From CAZLQR01 sp964404095 (GTDB taxonomy: Bacteria; Patescibacteriota; Microgenomatia; UBA1406; GWC2-37-13), in the NCBI GenBank assembly GCA_964404095.1, contig CAYOIN010000007.1, positions 1-42,407 of the forward strand: a stretch of DNA of 42,407 bases. Direction: 5' to 3'. The position numbers and the translations under genes are program-made. Shown here one piece after another: positions 16,485-25,021 of this stretch; position 1 is the first letter of the stretch, and the number at the start of each line of letters is the position of its first letter. The notes under the pieces are model-generated. The model saw nothing but the letters and a program-made list of their open reading frames with translations. It made no database searches and was not told where the DNA came from.

Positions 16485-16514
16485 ACTATAGCGAGAAAAT
16501 GAAGGTAAATGCAA
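16485..16514 (-). promoter_or_regulatory. Promoter and ribosome-binding site of the F1-like ATPase operon
   Basis: On the reverse strand TTGCAT (16514-16509), 18 bases, then TATAGT (16490-16485). Immediately downstream lies TTAAGGAGAGG, a clear Shine-Dalgarno-like element, though about 15 bases from ATG 16459. Unlike most units here, this operon would have a leader with a ribosome-binding site. Confidence 0.5.
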
Positions 16515-16582
16515 GAGAAAAGAACTGTGGACAAAAGAAGGGATGAGGGAGATGTTTGAGGCTCAATAACAGTCTGAACCCA

Positions 16583-17164
16583 TTATGCCATGATCTCTTC
16601 GTCTGACCGTGAGAAGGACACAATCTCAGAGGTCTCAAACCAGAGCGGTATTTCATAGTCGGCTTCGACCTTATTTCCTGATGAATGAATCAGATTCTTG
16701 ATTGCGCGCTTACCTGTATTTGCCAAGGCGGACGAATCGAAGGAATAATCCCCTCTAATCGTTCCAGGAAGCGAAAGGAGCGGGAGTGTGTGACCGCAGA
16801 TCTTTCTCACCAGTTCAACCGCATGAGGACCTTCGAGCACCGCCGCAAAGACCGGACCAGAAACGATGTAGTCAAGGAGCCAGACTCGAACCATGTCCCC
16901 AATCTTCTTCGGATCATCGGTTCCGAGAGTTTTTTTCGCATCCATCTCAAGCGCTTTGTAGTTGTCGAGCGTTTTGTGACCGATTGCAACCCACAGTTCC
17001 TCCCGATCTGCTGGATAATGCTTGCCGGCGAGATCCTTTGTTACCTGTACCATCTTCGAGGCTACGACCTTTAAACCTGCTTTTTCGAATCGGCCAATAA
17101 TCTCTCCTATGAGACTTCGCTTCACTCCGTCTGGTTTAACCACAATCAACGTTTTTTCTACCAT
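16583..17164 (-). CDS. ndk: Nucleoside diphosphate kinase
   Basis: Ndk moves the terminal phosphate between nucleoside di- and triphosphates through a phosphohistidine. The 193-residue protein starts with TLIVVKPDGVKRSLIGEI and has the catalytic His160 in NLIHSSGN, followed by DYEIPLWF. It is longer than the usual 140-150 residues because of an insertion in the middle (about residues 90-110), seen in some longer Ndk proteins. ATG 17164 lies 6 bases after a TATAGT. It sits just upstream of the F1-like ATPase operon on the same strand, but that operon has its own promoter. Confidence 0.96.
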   Translation of the reverse strand: MVEKTLIVVKPDGVKRSLIGEIIGRFEKAGLKVVASKMVQVTKDLAGKHYPADREELWVAIGHKTLDNYKALEMDAKKTLGTDDPKKIGDMVRVWLLDYIVSGPVFAAVLEGPHAVELVRKICGHTLPLLSLPGTIRGDYSFDSSALANTGKRAIKNLIHSSGNKVEADYEIPLWFETSEIVSFSRSDEEIMA

Positions 17165-17170
17165 AGCATA

Positions 17171-17176
17171 ACTATA
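17171..17176 (-). promoter_or_regulatory. -10 element of ndk
   Basis: Reverse-strand TATAGT ends 6 bases before the ndk ATG, giving a leaderless or nearly leaderless mRNA. Confidence 0.55.
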
Positions 17177-17204
17177 CCATATATTTGCTGGAATGGGAAC
17201 AATA

Positions 17205-17276
17205 TGGGTACCGATTTATCATGAATGGTACCGTTTACAGGGGCTATATCAAAGAAATAGTGTTGACATACCGATT
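17205..17276. promoter_or_regulatory. Repeated TACCG-containing boxes upstream of the M23 peptidase
   Basis: GGTACC palindromes occur at 17207-17212 and 17228-17233, 21 bases apart (two helical turns), each followed by G and T-rich bases. A third TACCGATT lies at 17269-17276, next to TTGACA (17263-17268). They may be binding sites for a regulator of ndk or of the peptidase. A TATTAT at 17294-17299 precedes ATG 17305 by 5 bases. Confidence 0.3.
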
Positions 17277-17304
17277 CCAAACACGCATACTCATATTATA
17301 GGTT

Positions 17305-18630
17305 ATGAAACGCCTGGTATTTTTTTTGATCATCTTTACCGTGATATTCCCTGCCCACGCACAGAGTGCATCTGCCCCGCTACTCACTCTCGAAAAAACT
17401 TTATTCCAAGAACAAGAGCCGGTGACACTCACCTACAGAGGTGAACCGACAAAACTCCAGGCAGAGATTGTATCTGGAACAGGAACACCGGTAGCATTCC
17501 AGGCGGTACTGGCGAACGATACCCTCACCATCCTCCCCACACTACCATGGAACCCGGATAACTATCGTATTCGTTTTACTAAGGATCAGCGGGTAATACT
17601 CGATCGGTGGATCACCATCGGTCGGCCGAATGTAACGATCCAACGCACTCAGTCCACCTTCATCCAGGCAAACCGGCCACATTCAGTTGACCTTACCGTA
17701 ACCGGCCACATACCTCACAGTAGCTCGTCCGCATTGATCGACTTCGTGCCGTTTGAGGCAATCCTCACCGACCAGAACATTGAGCAATATAAACTCCCTG
17801 ATTTGATTCATCCTCGATTTCCATTCGATGCCGAGTATGAAATGACCCTTCCGTTTGGAAATGTCGATCCAGATGAACATCTAGGAATGCCGACTCATGA
17901 CGGAATTGACTACGCGGTACCGATGGGAACAGCGATCAAAGCGGTTGATGATGGCGAGATCGTTCCCTATCGGGAGGAAAATGACTATGGAATAACGATT
18001 GCGGTACAGCATGCATGGGGTCAGACCTTCTATGGCCATCTGTCCACAATTTCCGCGCAGATTGGCGACAGAGTAACCAAAGGTCAGGTTGTCGGCCTCT
18101 CTGGAAATACCGGCCGATCTACCGGGGCCCATCTCCATTTTGGTATGAAGTGGAATAATGAACGAATGATCGATCCAGCACCGTACCTTCACAGAGATAA
18201 TGAGTATCGATCGGCAGAGAAAAAACTTATACTACGACTCCCAACCGATGAACAGAGGCGCGCATACAGCTATCTGCTCCCGACAACCGTCGCCTCACCA
18301 CGCGTTATACAGCTGAGCGGAGCGTATCTTGAGGATGATCGAGGCATGCGTATCACATCCGAGACTACGCCACGAATCTACATAACGGGACCGGACTCGC
18401 TCGCATCCATCACTCAAAACGATGTGCATATCTCGCCAAAGACTGTTTTCACTCATAAAGATGATGTAGTTATATGGAAGAATGAATCTGAACAAAGTAT
18501 TCACGCCTATGACATACGATCAGAGACATACTCGATTCAGTCGATCGTCAATACTCCGCTACAGGATTTTGCCATCGGAGACCACCGATATCTTCTTACG
18601 ATTGGGGAAAACTCCTTATCCCTTCAATAA
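17305..18630 (+). CDS. Secreted M23 (LytM) family peptidase
   Basis: A 441-residue secreted protein with a signal peptide (residues 1-19, ending AHAQ), an N-terminal beta-rich region and a central LytM metallopeptidase domain (about residues 190-300). The zinc-site pattern is HDGIDYAVPMG, then YGHLS and the closing GAHLHFGM with HxH. M23 enzymes cut peptide bridges of peptidoglycan. The C-terminal 130 residues form another beta-rich extension without a clear match. The enzyme would act outside the membrane. Start ATG 17305 is the only candidate that keeps the signal peptide. A strong hairpin follows the stop. Confidence 0.93.
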   Translation: MKRLVFFLIIFTVIFPAHAQSASAPLLTLEKTLFQEQEPVTLTYRGEPTKLQAEIVSGTGTPVAFQAVLANDTLTILPTLPWNPDNYRIRFTKDQRVILDRWITIGRPNVTIQRTQSTFIQANRPHSVDLTVTGHIPHSSSSALIDFVPFEAILTDQNIEQYKLPDLIHPRFPFDAEYEMTLPFGNVDPDEHLGMPTHDGIDYAVPMGTAIKAVDDGEIVPYREENDYGITIAVQHAWGQTFYGHLSTISAQIGDRVTKGQVVGLSGNTGRSTGAHLHFGMKWNNERMIDPAPYLHRDNEYRSAEKKLILRLPTDEQRRAYSYLLPTTVASPRVIQLSGAYLEDDRGMRITSETTPRIYITGPDSLASITQNDVHISPKTVFTHKDDVVIWKNESEQSIHAYDIRSETYSIQSIVNTPLQDFAIGDHRYLLTIGENSLSLQ

Positions 18631-18631
18631 A

Positions 18632-18661
18632 AAAATCCCTCGGCTTTCGCCAAGGGATTTT
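18632..18661. terminator. Bidirectional intrinsic terminator
   Basis: AATCCCT-C-GGC, loop TTTC, GCC-A-AGGGATT makes a 10-pair stem with one C-A mismatch. It is flanked by an A-run on the left and a short T-run on the right. It lies between the convergent M23 gene and the following small membrane protein gene and can serve both. Confidence 0.85.
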
Positions 18662-18677
18662 GATACGAACAAGTGAT

Positions 18678-19136
18678 TTACTGAGCTTTTGTTGGCGCCA
18701 CTGCCTTAGATGGTGCTGGCGTTGTGGTCGCTGCATCTGTTTGCTGATTCTTTGTGATATTGATCGGTGCGACCTCGATGATCTTGTTTGAGGACTCACG
18801 ATAGAGAATTGCTTTTCTCGCCTTGATGTAGAGAAGCAACTTATCGCCGTTCACTGCATTCTTAAAGAACGGCTGGTCCTTAAGTCTTGTCTTATCCTGC
18901 ACCGTTGCGAGTGATGGTGTCTCATCGGATGGAAGCGCGATCAACTTTCCAACCTTGTCAACGACTGCCTTCGTCTGCTCCGTTGCTACCTGCTGTGGAT
19001 TTTTGAGCAGTTTCTGTGCCTGTTGATACTTCGTATAGAAGTAGTATGAAGGGATGAGTGCGAGCACTGCTCCAATGAGTAATCCGAGGACAACGTTTCC
19101 TCGTTCATGGTTAGATCGAACTGTGGTAAATGTCAT
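18678..19136 (-). CDS. Single-pass membrane protein of unknown function
   Basis: I do not recognise this 152-residue protein. It has a short cytoplasmic N-terminus with HERGN, a transmembrane helix (about residues 15-36, VVLGLLIGAVLALIPSYYFY), a Lys/Gln-rich stretch, a small domain with KLLLYIKARKAILYRES and an Ala/Thr/Pro-rich C-terminus. I use ATG 19136, which lies 10 bases after a reverse-strand TATAGT (19147-19152). The longer frame from 19175 starts upstream of that element. It is downstream of the signalling genes on the same strand but has its own promoter. Confidence 0.7.
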   Translation of the reverse strand: MTFTTVRSNHERGNVVLGLLIGAVLALIPSYYFYTKYQQAQKLLKNPQQVATEQTKAVVDKVGKLIALPSDETPSLATVQDKTRLKDQPFFKNAVNGDKLLLYIKARKAILYRESSNKIIEVAPINITKNQQTDAATTTPAPSKAVAPTKAQ

Positions 19137-19190
19137 AGTATGGATCACTATACCGTTTTTATAAAATCTTGTCAACCCTTTTTGATCGTC

Positions 19191-19667
19191 TTAGAGCTGC
19201 TCCTTCACAAAGGTCTGAAATGAGGCTATTGAACGCTGGACATCGTCGTTCGTGAGACTTCCCTGGTTCACCTCAGGCTCTATTGCAAAGAAGTATGCAA
19301 GCTCCTGCTGCTTGCTGAAGATCGGTTGGATCTGCAGGACAACCCAGTACTCAGCGCCGTCCTTTCGAATATTCTTCAGCTTTCCGGCAAACGGTTTCTT
19401 CTCAACCTTAATCGTCTGCCACATCTGTGAGAAGAATGCTTCATCCATCTGTCCACCCCAGAGATCCCCCGGATTGTGTCCAAGCACCTCTTTGACATCG
19501 GTAAAACCCGTTTTCTTCATCGCTTCTTTGTTGGCATAGAGGATATTTGCGTGTACATCCGTGATGGCAACATGTACCGGAAGCTCATCGAAGGTAGCGG
19601 TAATTGGCGCGATTCGATCGACTGCGCGCTGGAGCTCTTCTGGACTCAAAAACGTTCTAACCGGCAT
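19191..19667 (-). CDS. Stand-alone PAS domain protein
   Basis: The 158-residue protein is almost entirely one PAS domain: ITDVHANILYANKEAMKKTGF, GHNPGDLWGG, KNIRKDGAEYWVVLQIQPIF. PAS domains sense small ligands, light or redox state, or mediate dimer contacts. There is no output domain or membrane segment. Its start overlaps the end of the tiny membrane protein gene by 11 bases, so it belongs to the histidine kinase - receiver - membrane protein - PAS transcript. It may feed into the kinase at 20266-22626. Confidence 0.88.
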   Translation of the reverse strand: MPVRTFLSPEELQRAVDRIAPITATFDELPVHVAITDVHANILYANKEAMKKTGFTDVKEVLGHNPGDLWGGQMDEAFFSQMWQTIKVEKKPFAGKLKNIRKDGAEYWVVLQIQPIFSKQQELAYFFAIEPEVNQGSLTNDDVQRSIASFQTFVKEQL

Positions 19668-19836
19668 AGTTCAGTAACAGTATACCCCCAATCGCAAGTA
19701 ATACAATAGCAACCACAACCGCCACTCCGGTGGTAAATGTGTGATGAAGCCGAACATCTTCGGCGTGAGGTTGCTGGAGCGGCGTTGCAGACTCGTACTT
19801 GAGAGAGGCGTTAACATCAATGGAAGGTATATCCAT
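19657..19836 (-). CDS. Tiny single-pass membrane protein
   Basis: About 59 residues from ATG 19836: a polar N-terminal half with HAEDVRLHH and a C-terminal transmembrane helix (VAVVVAIVLLAIGGILLL) ending NYAG. I do not recognise a family. Upstream ATGs at 19866 and 19884 are possible but overlap the receiver gene; 19836 lies 7 bases after the receiver stop. The 11-base overlap with the PAS gene supports it being real and co-translated. Confidence 0.6.
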   Translation of the reverse strand: MDIPSIDVNASLKYESATPLQQPHAEDVRLHHTFTTGVAVVVAIVLLAIGGILLLNYAG

Positions 19837-19843
19837 AGGCGCG

Positions 19844-20242
19844 TTACTTTGTGCCGGGGAGTTCATTTCTTGTGTACCCAGCAAGTATCTCCTTTACCAT
19901 ATTAACAATCTGTTTTGGTTCGTACTCGCTTTTTACGATGTATTTTACCGCTCCTTTTGCGAGCGCTCGCTCAGCATCCTGCTGGCCGGCAAGGTTGGTA
20001 AGCATTACAACCGGTATGGTTTTGGTGGTTGGATCGATCTTGAGCTTTTCCAACAGCTGAATGCCGTTCATCTTGGGCATCATGACATCGAGTAGCATGA
20101 GTGTCGGCTTCTCCTTAACCGCTTTTTCGAACCCTTCCTCGCCGTTATACGCAAGAGAAACCTCAAATCCTTCGAAGGTAAAGATCTTCTGATACATTCG
20201 GGACATCAGCGGATCATCCTCAACGATCAAAATTCGCGCCAT
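19844..20242 (-). CDS. Single-domain response regulator (CheY-like receiver)
   Basis: This 132-residue receiver has the acidic pocket (VEDD at 7-10), the phosphoacceptor Asp52 in LLDVMMPKMNG, the Thr of VVMLTN and the Lys of KYIVKSEYEP. There is no DNA-binding or enzymatic output domain, so signalling must pass by protein contact. I use ATG 20242 (protein begins MARILIVED); a longer frame to 20527 is an artefact overlapping the kinase. It lies 23 bases after the histidine kinase stop and is its probable partner. Confidence 0.94.
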   Translation of the reverse strand: MARILIVEDDPLMSRMYQKIFTFEGFEVSLAYNGEEGFEKAVKEKPTLMLLDVMMPKMNGIQLLEKLKIDPTTKTIPVVMLTNLAGQQDAERALAKGAVKYIVKSEYEPKQIVNMVKEILAGYTRNELPGTK

Positions 20243-20265
20243 ACAAACATGATACAAAGGAATTG

Positions 20266-22626
20266 CTACTTTACAAGTGGCAAATCGAAGGAGAAGATCG
20301 AACCTTTTCCTGGTTCGGAGTATTCGAGAAACACCTTTCCACCCATACCCTCCGCAATCATTTTTGAAATATACAACCCTAAACCGGTACTCTTCGTGGT
20401 ATCTCGTGTGTAGAGATTGTTGCCGGTCTGCTGGAATTTGTGAAACAGGAGCTTCTGTCCTTCGGGAGGGATGCCTCGACCGGTATCGGCAATCCTGACG
20501 CGCAAAAATCCATCGCTTACCAAACAACTTAGCACAACTCCGCCCTTCTCGGTGTACTTGATCCCGTTCCCGACAAGGTTAACAAGAACCTCCTTTGTCT
20601 TGGTCTGATCAGCCACAACCATAGTTCGGAGACCTGATGGGACCGCCTTATTGTCGCAGAGAAGGAACAGTCCCTTCTCTTGAGCGCTTTTCTCGTACTC
20701 CAGCAACACACTCTTTACAACCTCCTGCAGATCGAATTCCTGCCGTTCGAACTTCATCTTCCCCTGCTCAAGGCGGGAGACGTTGAGAAAGTCGTTCACA
20801 ATACCGATGAGCTGCACGCTCGATTGATGAATGTCCTGAATCATCTCCTTCAGTTCCGGATCGGTCACCTTGTCGCTAAAGTACTCCTGAATGAGCGACG
20901 TGTTCCCTCGAATTGCGGTGAGGGGAGTCCGCAGCTCATGGGACGCGATTGAGAAAAACTCATCTTTTGAGCGTTCGAGTATCAGCTCTTCGGTAATATC
21001 CTTCGTAACCACGATAACAAAGTTTACCCTCCCCTGTTCGTTGAATAGTGGCGTTGCATAGACCTCAACCGGAACAACCTTCTCACCCGCATGAATCTCC
21101 ACATCCCGAGAATGCACCGGCCTTCCTTCGAATACCGGCTCGAGAAGGTTGTGATCAGATGGAATATTCGCTTTCAATTTTCGGCTATAGAGAGTCATCT
21201 GAGCGAAAATCTGCTGCGCCGTATCGCCGATGCTTAGCACGTTCGATCCTGTTGTACGCTTCATGAGGTTGATGATTGTGCTATTTGCAAAGTTAAGCCG
21301 TTTACCTTGATCGAAGATCACCACACCGAGGGGCATTTTATCGAGAAATGTGAAGAGACGATTCTGTGTTTCGCGTAACTGACGAGTGCGATCAACCACT
21401 TTTTGCTCGACCGTTGCCTTCGCGAGGCGCAACTCCTGCTCGTATCGATTGATGTCGGTGATATCTCGAAATACCTCAACCGCACCGGTCACCTTTCCTC
21501 CACTCCGAATCGGCGTTGCCGAAAAAATGATCGGAAAGATCCTCCCCTTCTGAGATCGGGAGGCATACCCGTCTACAACCGCAGAAGAGATGGCTTTTCC
21601 TTTTCGCAACACATTCGCAATAGGCCTATGGGAAGCGAGAACGGTGGCTTGATCCTGATAGAGTGGGAAGACTTCATTCAACGGCCTTCCGATTGCTTCA
21701 TCTGGGGTGATGCCAAGTAGTTTACAGGTTGTAGGATTCACCTGCGTAATTCTCAGCTCTGCATCGATCACCAGAAGTCCTTCACCAAGTGCCTCAACAA
21801 CGGCCTTTGCCTGATCCCGCTCATTCTGAAGCTGACTCGTTGCTTCGATAATCTGCTTTTTCAACTGCTCTTTACTCAGGAACTCCAGTCTATCGTCTTG
21901 CGTAATATCACCTGGGAGAACCTCGATCACATCGAGTACGTGATCATACTCGTAGTTCTTCTTTACCAACTGATAGAACTCGGTGAACGGTTTCTTTGCT
22001 GTCTCGATACCTACCGAAGACCTCAGCTGCGCATAAAAGGCGGCGAAGAGTCGCGTAAAGGCAAATGTTATCTGCTCATCGCTGACCGATTGTGCATCTT
22101 TGTAAAGCCCTGAAAACGATATTGCTCCATCGCTTAGAAGGGTGGGCTGAAGTACGGTGCCGCGGATTTCTTTCGCATAGATGTCGGTAAGGAGCTTTGA
22201 CCCAAAATTACGCTCAACCTCCTTCATCACCATCTTCACACCGATTTCATAGAGGGAGATGCGCTGATACTTGTTTGGGATAAAAAGCACGCGAAAAAGT
22301 GCCGGCAGCTCCTCCACCATTACATGCTTTCGAACCTCCTCTCTCAGCTGTTGGCGGCTAAACTCTACCTTAACGGTGGGCTTTTTATTACCGGTAATGA
22401 ACTGCTCGAGTGCAATGTAGATCGACATGTACTGCATCGTATCGAGCCGTTCTTCATCGCTATTTAACGTTCGGTATGACTCAATTGTTTCAAAGACCAG
22501 ATCCTCACGATTGATCAATGAGATACAGTACGAAATAAGATTATTAATGGTGTTCTTTTGCTGTTGCTCTTCCTTCGAAATCGTCTTATGATGAAAGAGG
22601 TTGAGCAACGGAGCCAAGATTGGCAT
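20266..22626 (-). CDS. Soluble PAS-containing sensor histidine kinase
   Basis: A 786-residue kinase with no transmembrane helix. Residues 1-250 form an unassigned helical region. A PAS domain lies at about 280-410 (VIDAELRITQVNPTTCKLLG through AVEVFRDITD) and a second PAS at about 430-545. Then come the HisKA dimerisation domain with phosphorylated His563 in SHELRTPL and the HATPase domain with the N box NLVGNGIKY, G1 DTGRGIP and G2 STGLGLY. I choose ATG 22626, 8 bases after TATACT; the longer frame from 22674 starts upstream of that element. It leads an operon with the receiver, membrane and PAS genes. Confidence 0.93.
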   Translation of the reverse strand: MPILAPLLNLFHHKTISKEEQQQKNTINNLISYCISLINREDLVFETIESYRTLNSDEERLDTMQYMSIYIALEQFITGNKKPTVKVEFSRQQLREEVRKHVMVEELPALFRVLFIPNKYQRISLYEIGVKMVMKEVERNFGSKLLTDIYAKEIRGTVLQPTLLSDGAISFSGLYKDAQSVSDEQITFAFTRLFAAFYAQLRSSVGIETAKKPFTEFYQLVKKNYEYDHVLDVIEVLPGDITQDDRLEFLSKEQLKKQIIEATSQLQNERDQAKAVVEALGEGLLVIDAELRITQVNPTTCKLLGITPDEAIGRPLNEVFPLYQDQATVLASHRPIANVLRKGKAISSAVVDGYASRSQKGRIFPIIFSATPIRSGGKVTGAVEVFRDITDINRYEQELRLAKATVEQKVVDRTRQLRETQNRLFTFLDKMPLGVVIFDQGKRLNFANSTIINLMKRTTGSNVLSIGDTAQQIFAQMTLYSRKLKANIPSDHNLLEPVFEGRPVHSRDVEIHAGEKVVPVEVYATPLFNEQGRVNFVIVVTKDITEELILERSKDEFFSIASHELRTPLTAIRGNTSLIQEYFSDKVTDPELKEMIQDIHQSSVQLIGIVNDFLNVSRLEQGKMKFERQEFDLQEVVKSVLLEYEKSAQEKGLFLLCDNKAVPSGLRTMVVADQTKTKEVLVNLVGNGIKYTEKGGVVLSCLVSDGFLRVRIADTGRGIPPEGQKLLFHKFQQTGNNLYTRDTTKSTGLGLYISKMIAEGMGGKVFLEYSEPGKGSIFSFDLPLVK

Positions 22627-22634
22627 ATGTATTG

Positions 22635-22642
22635 AGTATACC
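22635..22642. promoter_or_regulatory. Shared palindromic divergent promoter (GTATAC core)
   Basis: Reverse TATACT (22640-22635) lies 8 bases before the kinase ATG 22626. Forward TATACC (22637-22642) lies 9 bases before ATG 22652 of the membrane protein. The two -10 elements overlap on the palindrome GTATAC, so only one direction can be occupied at a time. Confidence 0.5.
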
Positions 22643-22651
22643 CAAATCACT

Positions 22652-23461
22652 ATGAAAAAATATATCGGGATCATCCTTCTCCAGCTGATCGTAGCTGTAT
22701 GGTGGCTCTACCTTCAGATGATTCCAACTCACACATCGGCATGGAATTACTGGTTTAATGGGGCGTACGGACTTGTCTTCTTGTTCGGGGGTCTCACTGG
22801 ATTATCCGCAATTCCGCGACTCGGTGGTCTGAAAAGCACGGTTGGAAAAGGGTTGTTGTACACCTCAATGGGCCTCTTGTTCTACGGTATTGGTCAGTTT
22901 TTTTGGCTCTGGTATAACCTAACTGGAAAAGAAGTCCCCTATCCCTCGATTGCAGATCTGTTCTTCGTTCTCTTGATGCCATTACTACTACTCGGAGTTT
23001 GGCACATCACCCTTCTGTTTACGCCACGCATCAAACCACTCAGAATTTTTGAGTTTATTCTGCTCACCATCATCATCCTCACGCTCACGATGATCTTCGT
23101 CAATAGGCCGGATATTGGCACGGATCTCGACCTCCTCACGAATATGCTCAATATCTATTATCCCTTCGCAGACGCGGTCATCTTTTCGGTCAGTATCGTT
23201 GCACTGCGAGTTGTAGGTGGTCGATTTAATGTTATTGTGCTCTTCATCTCGGCAGGAGCACTTCTTCATGCATGTGCGGACATTCTGTTTACACACTCTA
23301 CAACAGTGGGGACCTACTGGAATGGTGATCTTTCCGATCTCCTTTTTTCACTCGGTGGATTTGCGGTGAGTATTGGCATCATTACCCTCATCTCGCTGTT
23401 CTCGACAACTGGCAGCAATGCCGCACCGGCAACGAAGTCGGGAAGCGCTCAGCTTACCTGA
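22652..23461 (+). CDS. Multi-pass membrane protein (sensor-type membrane domain without output)
   Basis: The 269-residue protein has about eight hydrophobic helices. The segment GQFFWLWYNLTGKEVPYPSIADLFF is typical of a membrane-sensing region found at the N-terminus of some histidine kinases and diguanylate cyclases, but no kinase or cyclase domain follows. It starts at ATG 22652, divergent from the soluble histidine kinase, and may act as a membrane partner. Its 3' end overlaps the convergent Cache-like gene by 13 bases. The assignment to a sensory role is inferred. Confidence 0.72.
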   Translation: MKKYIGIILLQLIVAVWWLYLQMIPTHTSAWNYWFNGAYGLVFLFGGLTGLSAIPRLGGLKSTVGKGLLYTSMGLLFYGIGQFFWLWYNLTGKEVPYPSIADLFFVLLMPLLLLGVWHITLLFTPRIKPLRIFEFILLTIIILTLTMIFVNRPDIGTDLDLLTNMLNIYYPFADAVIFSVSIVALRVVGGRFNVIVLFISAGALLHACADILFTHSTTVGTYWNGDLSDLLFSLGGFAVSIGIITLISLFSTTGSNAAPATKSGSAQLT

Positions 23462-25017
23462 TCGCTCAGATACTTCGAAATGATGTAGGAAGGAACACTC
23501 GCAAGTGCAAGAATCAGTGTAGTTACCAAGAATGTGTACTCGATCGAACTGCCCGCTGCTCGTAGCACCGAAAGCTGCGGAATAAGAAATCCAAGCGCAC
23601 CCACCGAAACTCCGTCGACATCGATGAGTGGGGTAACTACGCCATAGTATGGTGAATCGAAGAATGACAGCTCGCCTGAGTAAATCTGCTTCTGTTCCAG
23701 CACTGAGCGTTTGATTCGCTCATCACTTAGCCTTGATCCAATCGGTCTCGCTCCTCCAAAACCATTCGTGAGTGTTGTTGCGGCAAGCCGATCTTGAGAG
23801 TATCCGACAACATCGTAGCCTGTTTTCTGCTTCATTCCGTCTAACAGTGCGTTGTCAAGAACCTCACCGACAACCACAACGCCCAGTACTGCGCCGTTTG
23901 ATGAGACCGGAACTGCACCCCAGATCATCAGGTCGGGACTCAGCGCTCCCTCTTTCGCTATCACCGATGCAACCTTTTTTCCCGCGAGAGCGCGCTTCAC
24001 CAACGGATCATCAGAGAAAAAATCCTGAGAACCTTCTCTCCCATCGCTTCTTAATAATGTCTGCCCCTGAAGATTGGTTACGAGCAAGGTATTTTCTTTG
24101 GTAAGACTCCCGGTTGTCCCTACGCTCTGTGCAATTGCGTTTCGAGAAGAACGCCTAATTGCGTCCTGTACTGTCGAGTTCTCCGCAATCACCTGAGCCT
24201 TTGCGATCACGCTCGTTTTCTTGGTCTCGAGGACAAATGAAAACATATCCACGCTACTTTTTAGGGTCTGGAGCGTCTGTTGTTGTACCTGCGATAACAA
24301 CAGGCCGGTAAAACAGATGGTGATCGTTAAAAAAATCGTTACGACAGAGACGGTGTAGATTGCATACAGCTGTGTTTGAAACCGCTTGAGGAGATAAAAC
24401 CAGATCCATCGTCCCAGAACGAGCGTGGCGACTGCGAGAGCAAGGTTCTGCGCGATCCAGACTGGGCCGTACGGCTTGACCAGTGAGAAAACCGTAATGT
24501 TATTTGTCTGGAGTAGCAGTCCCCGATAGGATAGCAGGTCGTAGATCGAGTATGCGATCATGCTGTAAGCGATTGGTTTGAGGTGCTGCTCCTTTCCGTA
24601 GGTTGCACGGTAAAGATAGAGTAACGAGATCGCTGCTGAGAACAAAGGTAGGCCAAATCCGATACCGGCAACGAACCCGATGGGGAGCAGTACGCGGAGT
24701 CCGGTCGTTTGAGGAAATGGATCGACGATGAGTCCAATGATGATGAGTATGTACCCCACGAGCTTTAGTCCGAGAGAGAGATAGAGTGGGGAAAGGGAGC
24801 TAATGATCGAGATTGTTGAGAAGTTGTACTCAACGCGAACCGCAGAGATAAAAAATGAAATGGCAACACAGTAGAATCCAAGAAACTTCAGCAGTTCGGT
24901 GGCTCGCCGCTTTCCTTGCCACGCATCAGCATACAACCAACCGACGCCGGAGAAGGTAAGTCCTGCGAGGATGTGCAGTGCGAACCGCAGATTCTCAAGC
25001 CCAAAGGATACCCACAT
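23449..25017 (-). CDS. Membrane protein with 7-TM-like N-terminus and Cache-like extracytoplasmic sensor
   Basis: The 522-residue protein starts with about seven hydrophobic helices (to about residue 215). Another helix follows (VVTIFLTITICFTGLLL), then an extracytoplasmic region of about 250 residues that looks like a Cache-type sensor (LLVTNLQGQTLLRSDGR, FFSDDPLVKRAL, MIWGAVPVSSNGAVLGVVVVGEVL), and a final helix. No HAMP, kinase or methyl-accepting domain follows, so it must signal through other proteins, perhaps the soluble kinase nearby. ATG 25017 follows TACACT (25029-25024) by 6 bases; that element overlaps the stop codon of the upstream gene. Confidence 0.75.
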   Translation of the reverse strand: MWVSFGLENLRFALHILAGLTFSGVGWLYADAWQGKRRATELLKFLGFYCVAISFFISAVRVEYNFSTISIISSLSPLYLSLGLKLVGYILIIIGLIVDPFPQTTGLRVLLPIGFVAGIGFGLPLFSAAISLLYLYRATYGKEQHLKPIAYSMIAYSIYDLLSYRGLLLQTNNITVFSLVKPYGPVWIAQNLALAVATLVLGRWIWFYLLKRFQTQLYAIYTVSVVTIFLTITICFTGLLLSQVQQQTLQTLKSSVDMFSFVLETKKTSVIAKAQVIAENSTVQDAIRRSSRNAIAQSVGTTGSLTKENTLLVTNLQGQTLLRSDGREGSQDFFSDDPLVKRALAGKKVASVIAKEGALSPDLMIWGAVPVSSNGAVLGVVVVGEVLDNALLDGMKQKTGYDVVGYSQDRLAATTLTNGFGGARPIGSRLSDERIKRSVLEQKQIYSGELSFFDSPYYGVVTPLIDVDGVSVGALGFLIPQLSVLRAAGSSIEYTFLVTTLILALASVPSYIISKYLSDQVS

Positions 25018-25021
25018 ATCT

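Noticed and set aside
16460..16534. N-terminal extension of the c-like subunit from ATG 16534
   Set aside because: The extension precedes a proper signal peptide starting at 16459 and covers the predicted -10 element and ribosome-binding site.
20243..20527. N-terminal extension of the receiver from 20527
   Set aside because: It overlaps the kinase HATPase domain in another frame; the receiver fold begins exactly at ATG 20242.
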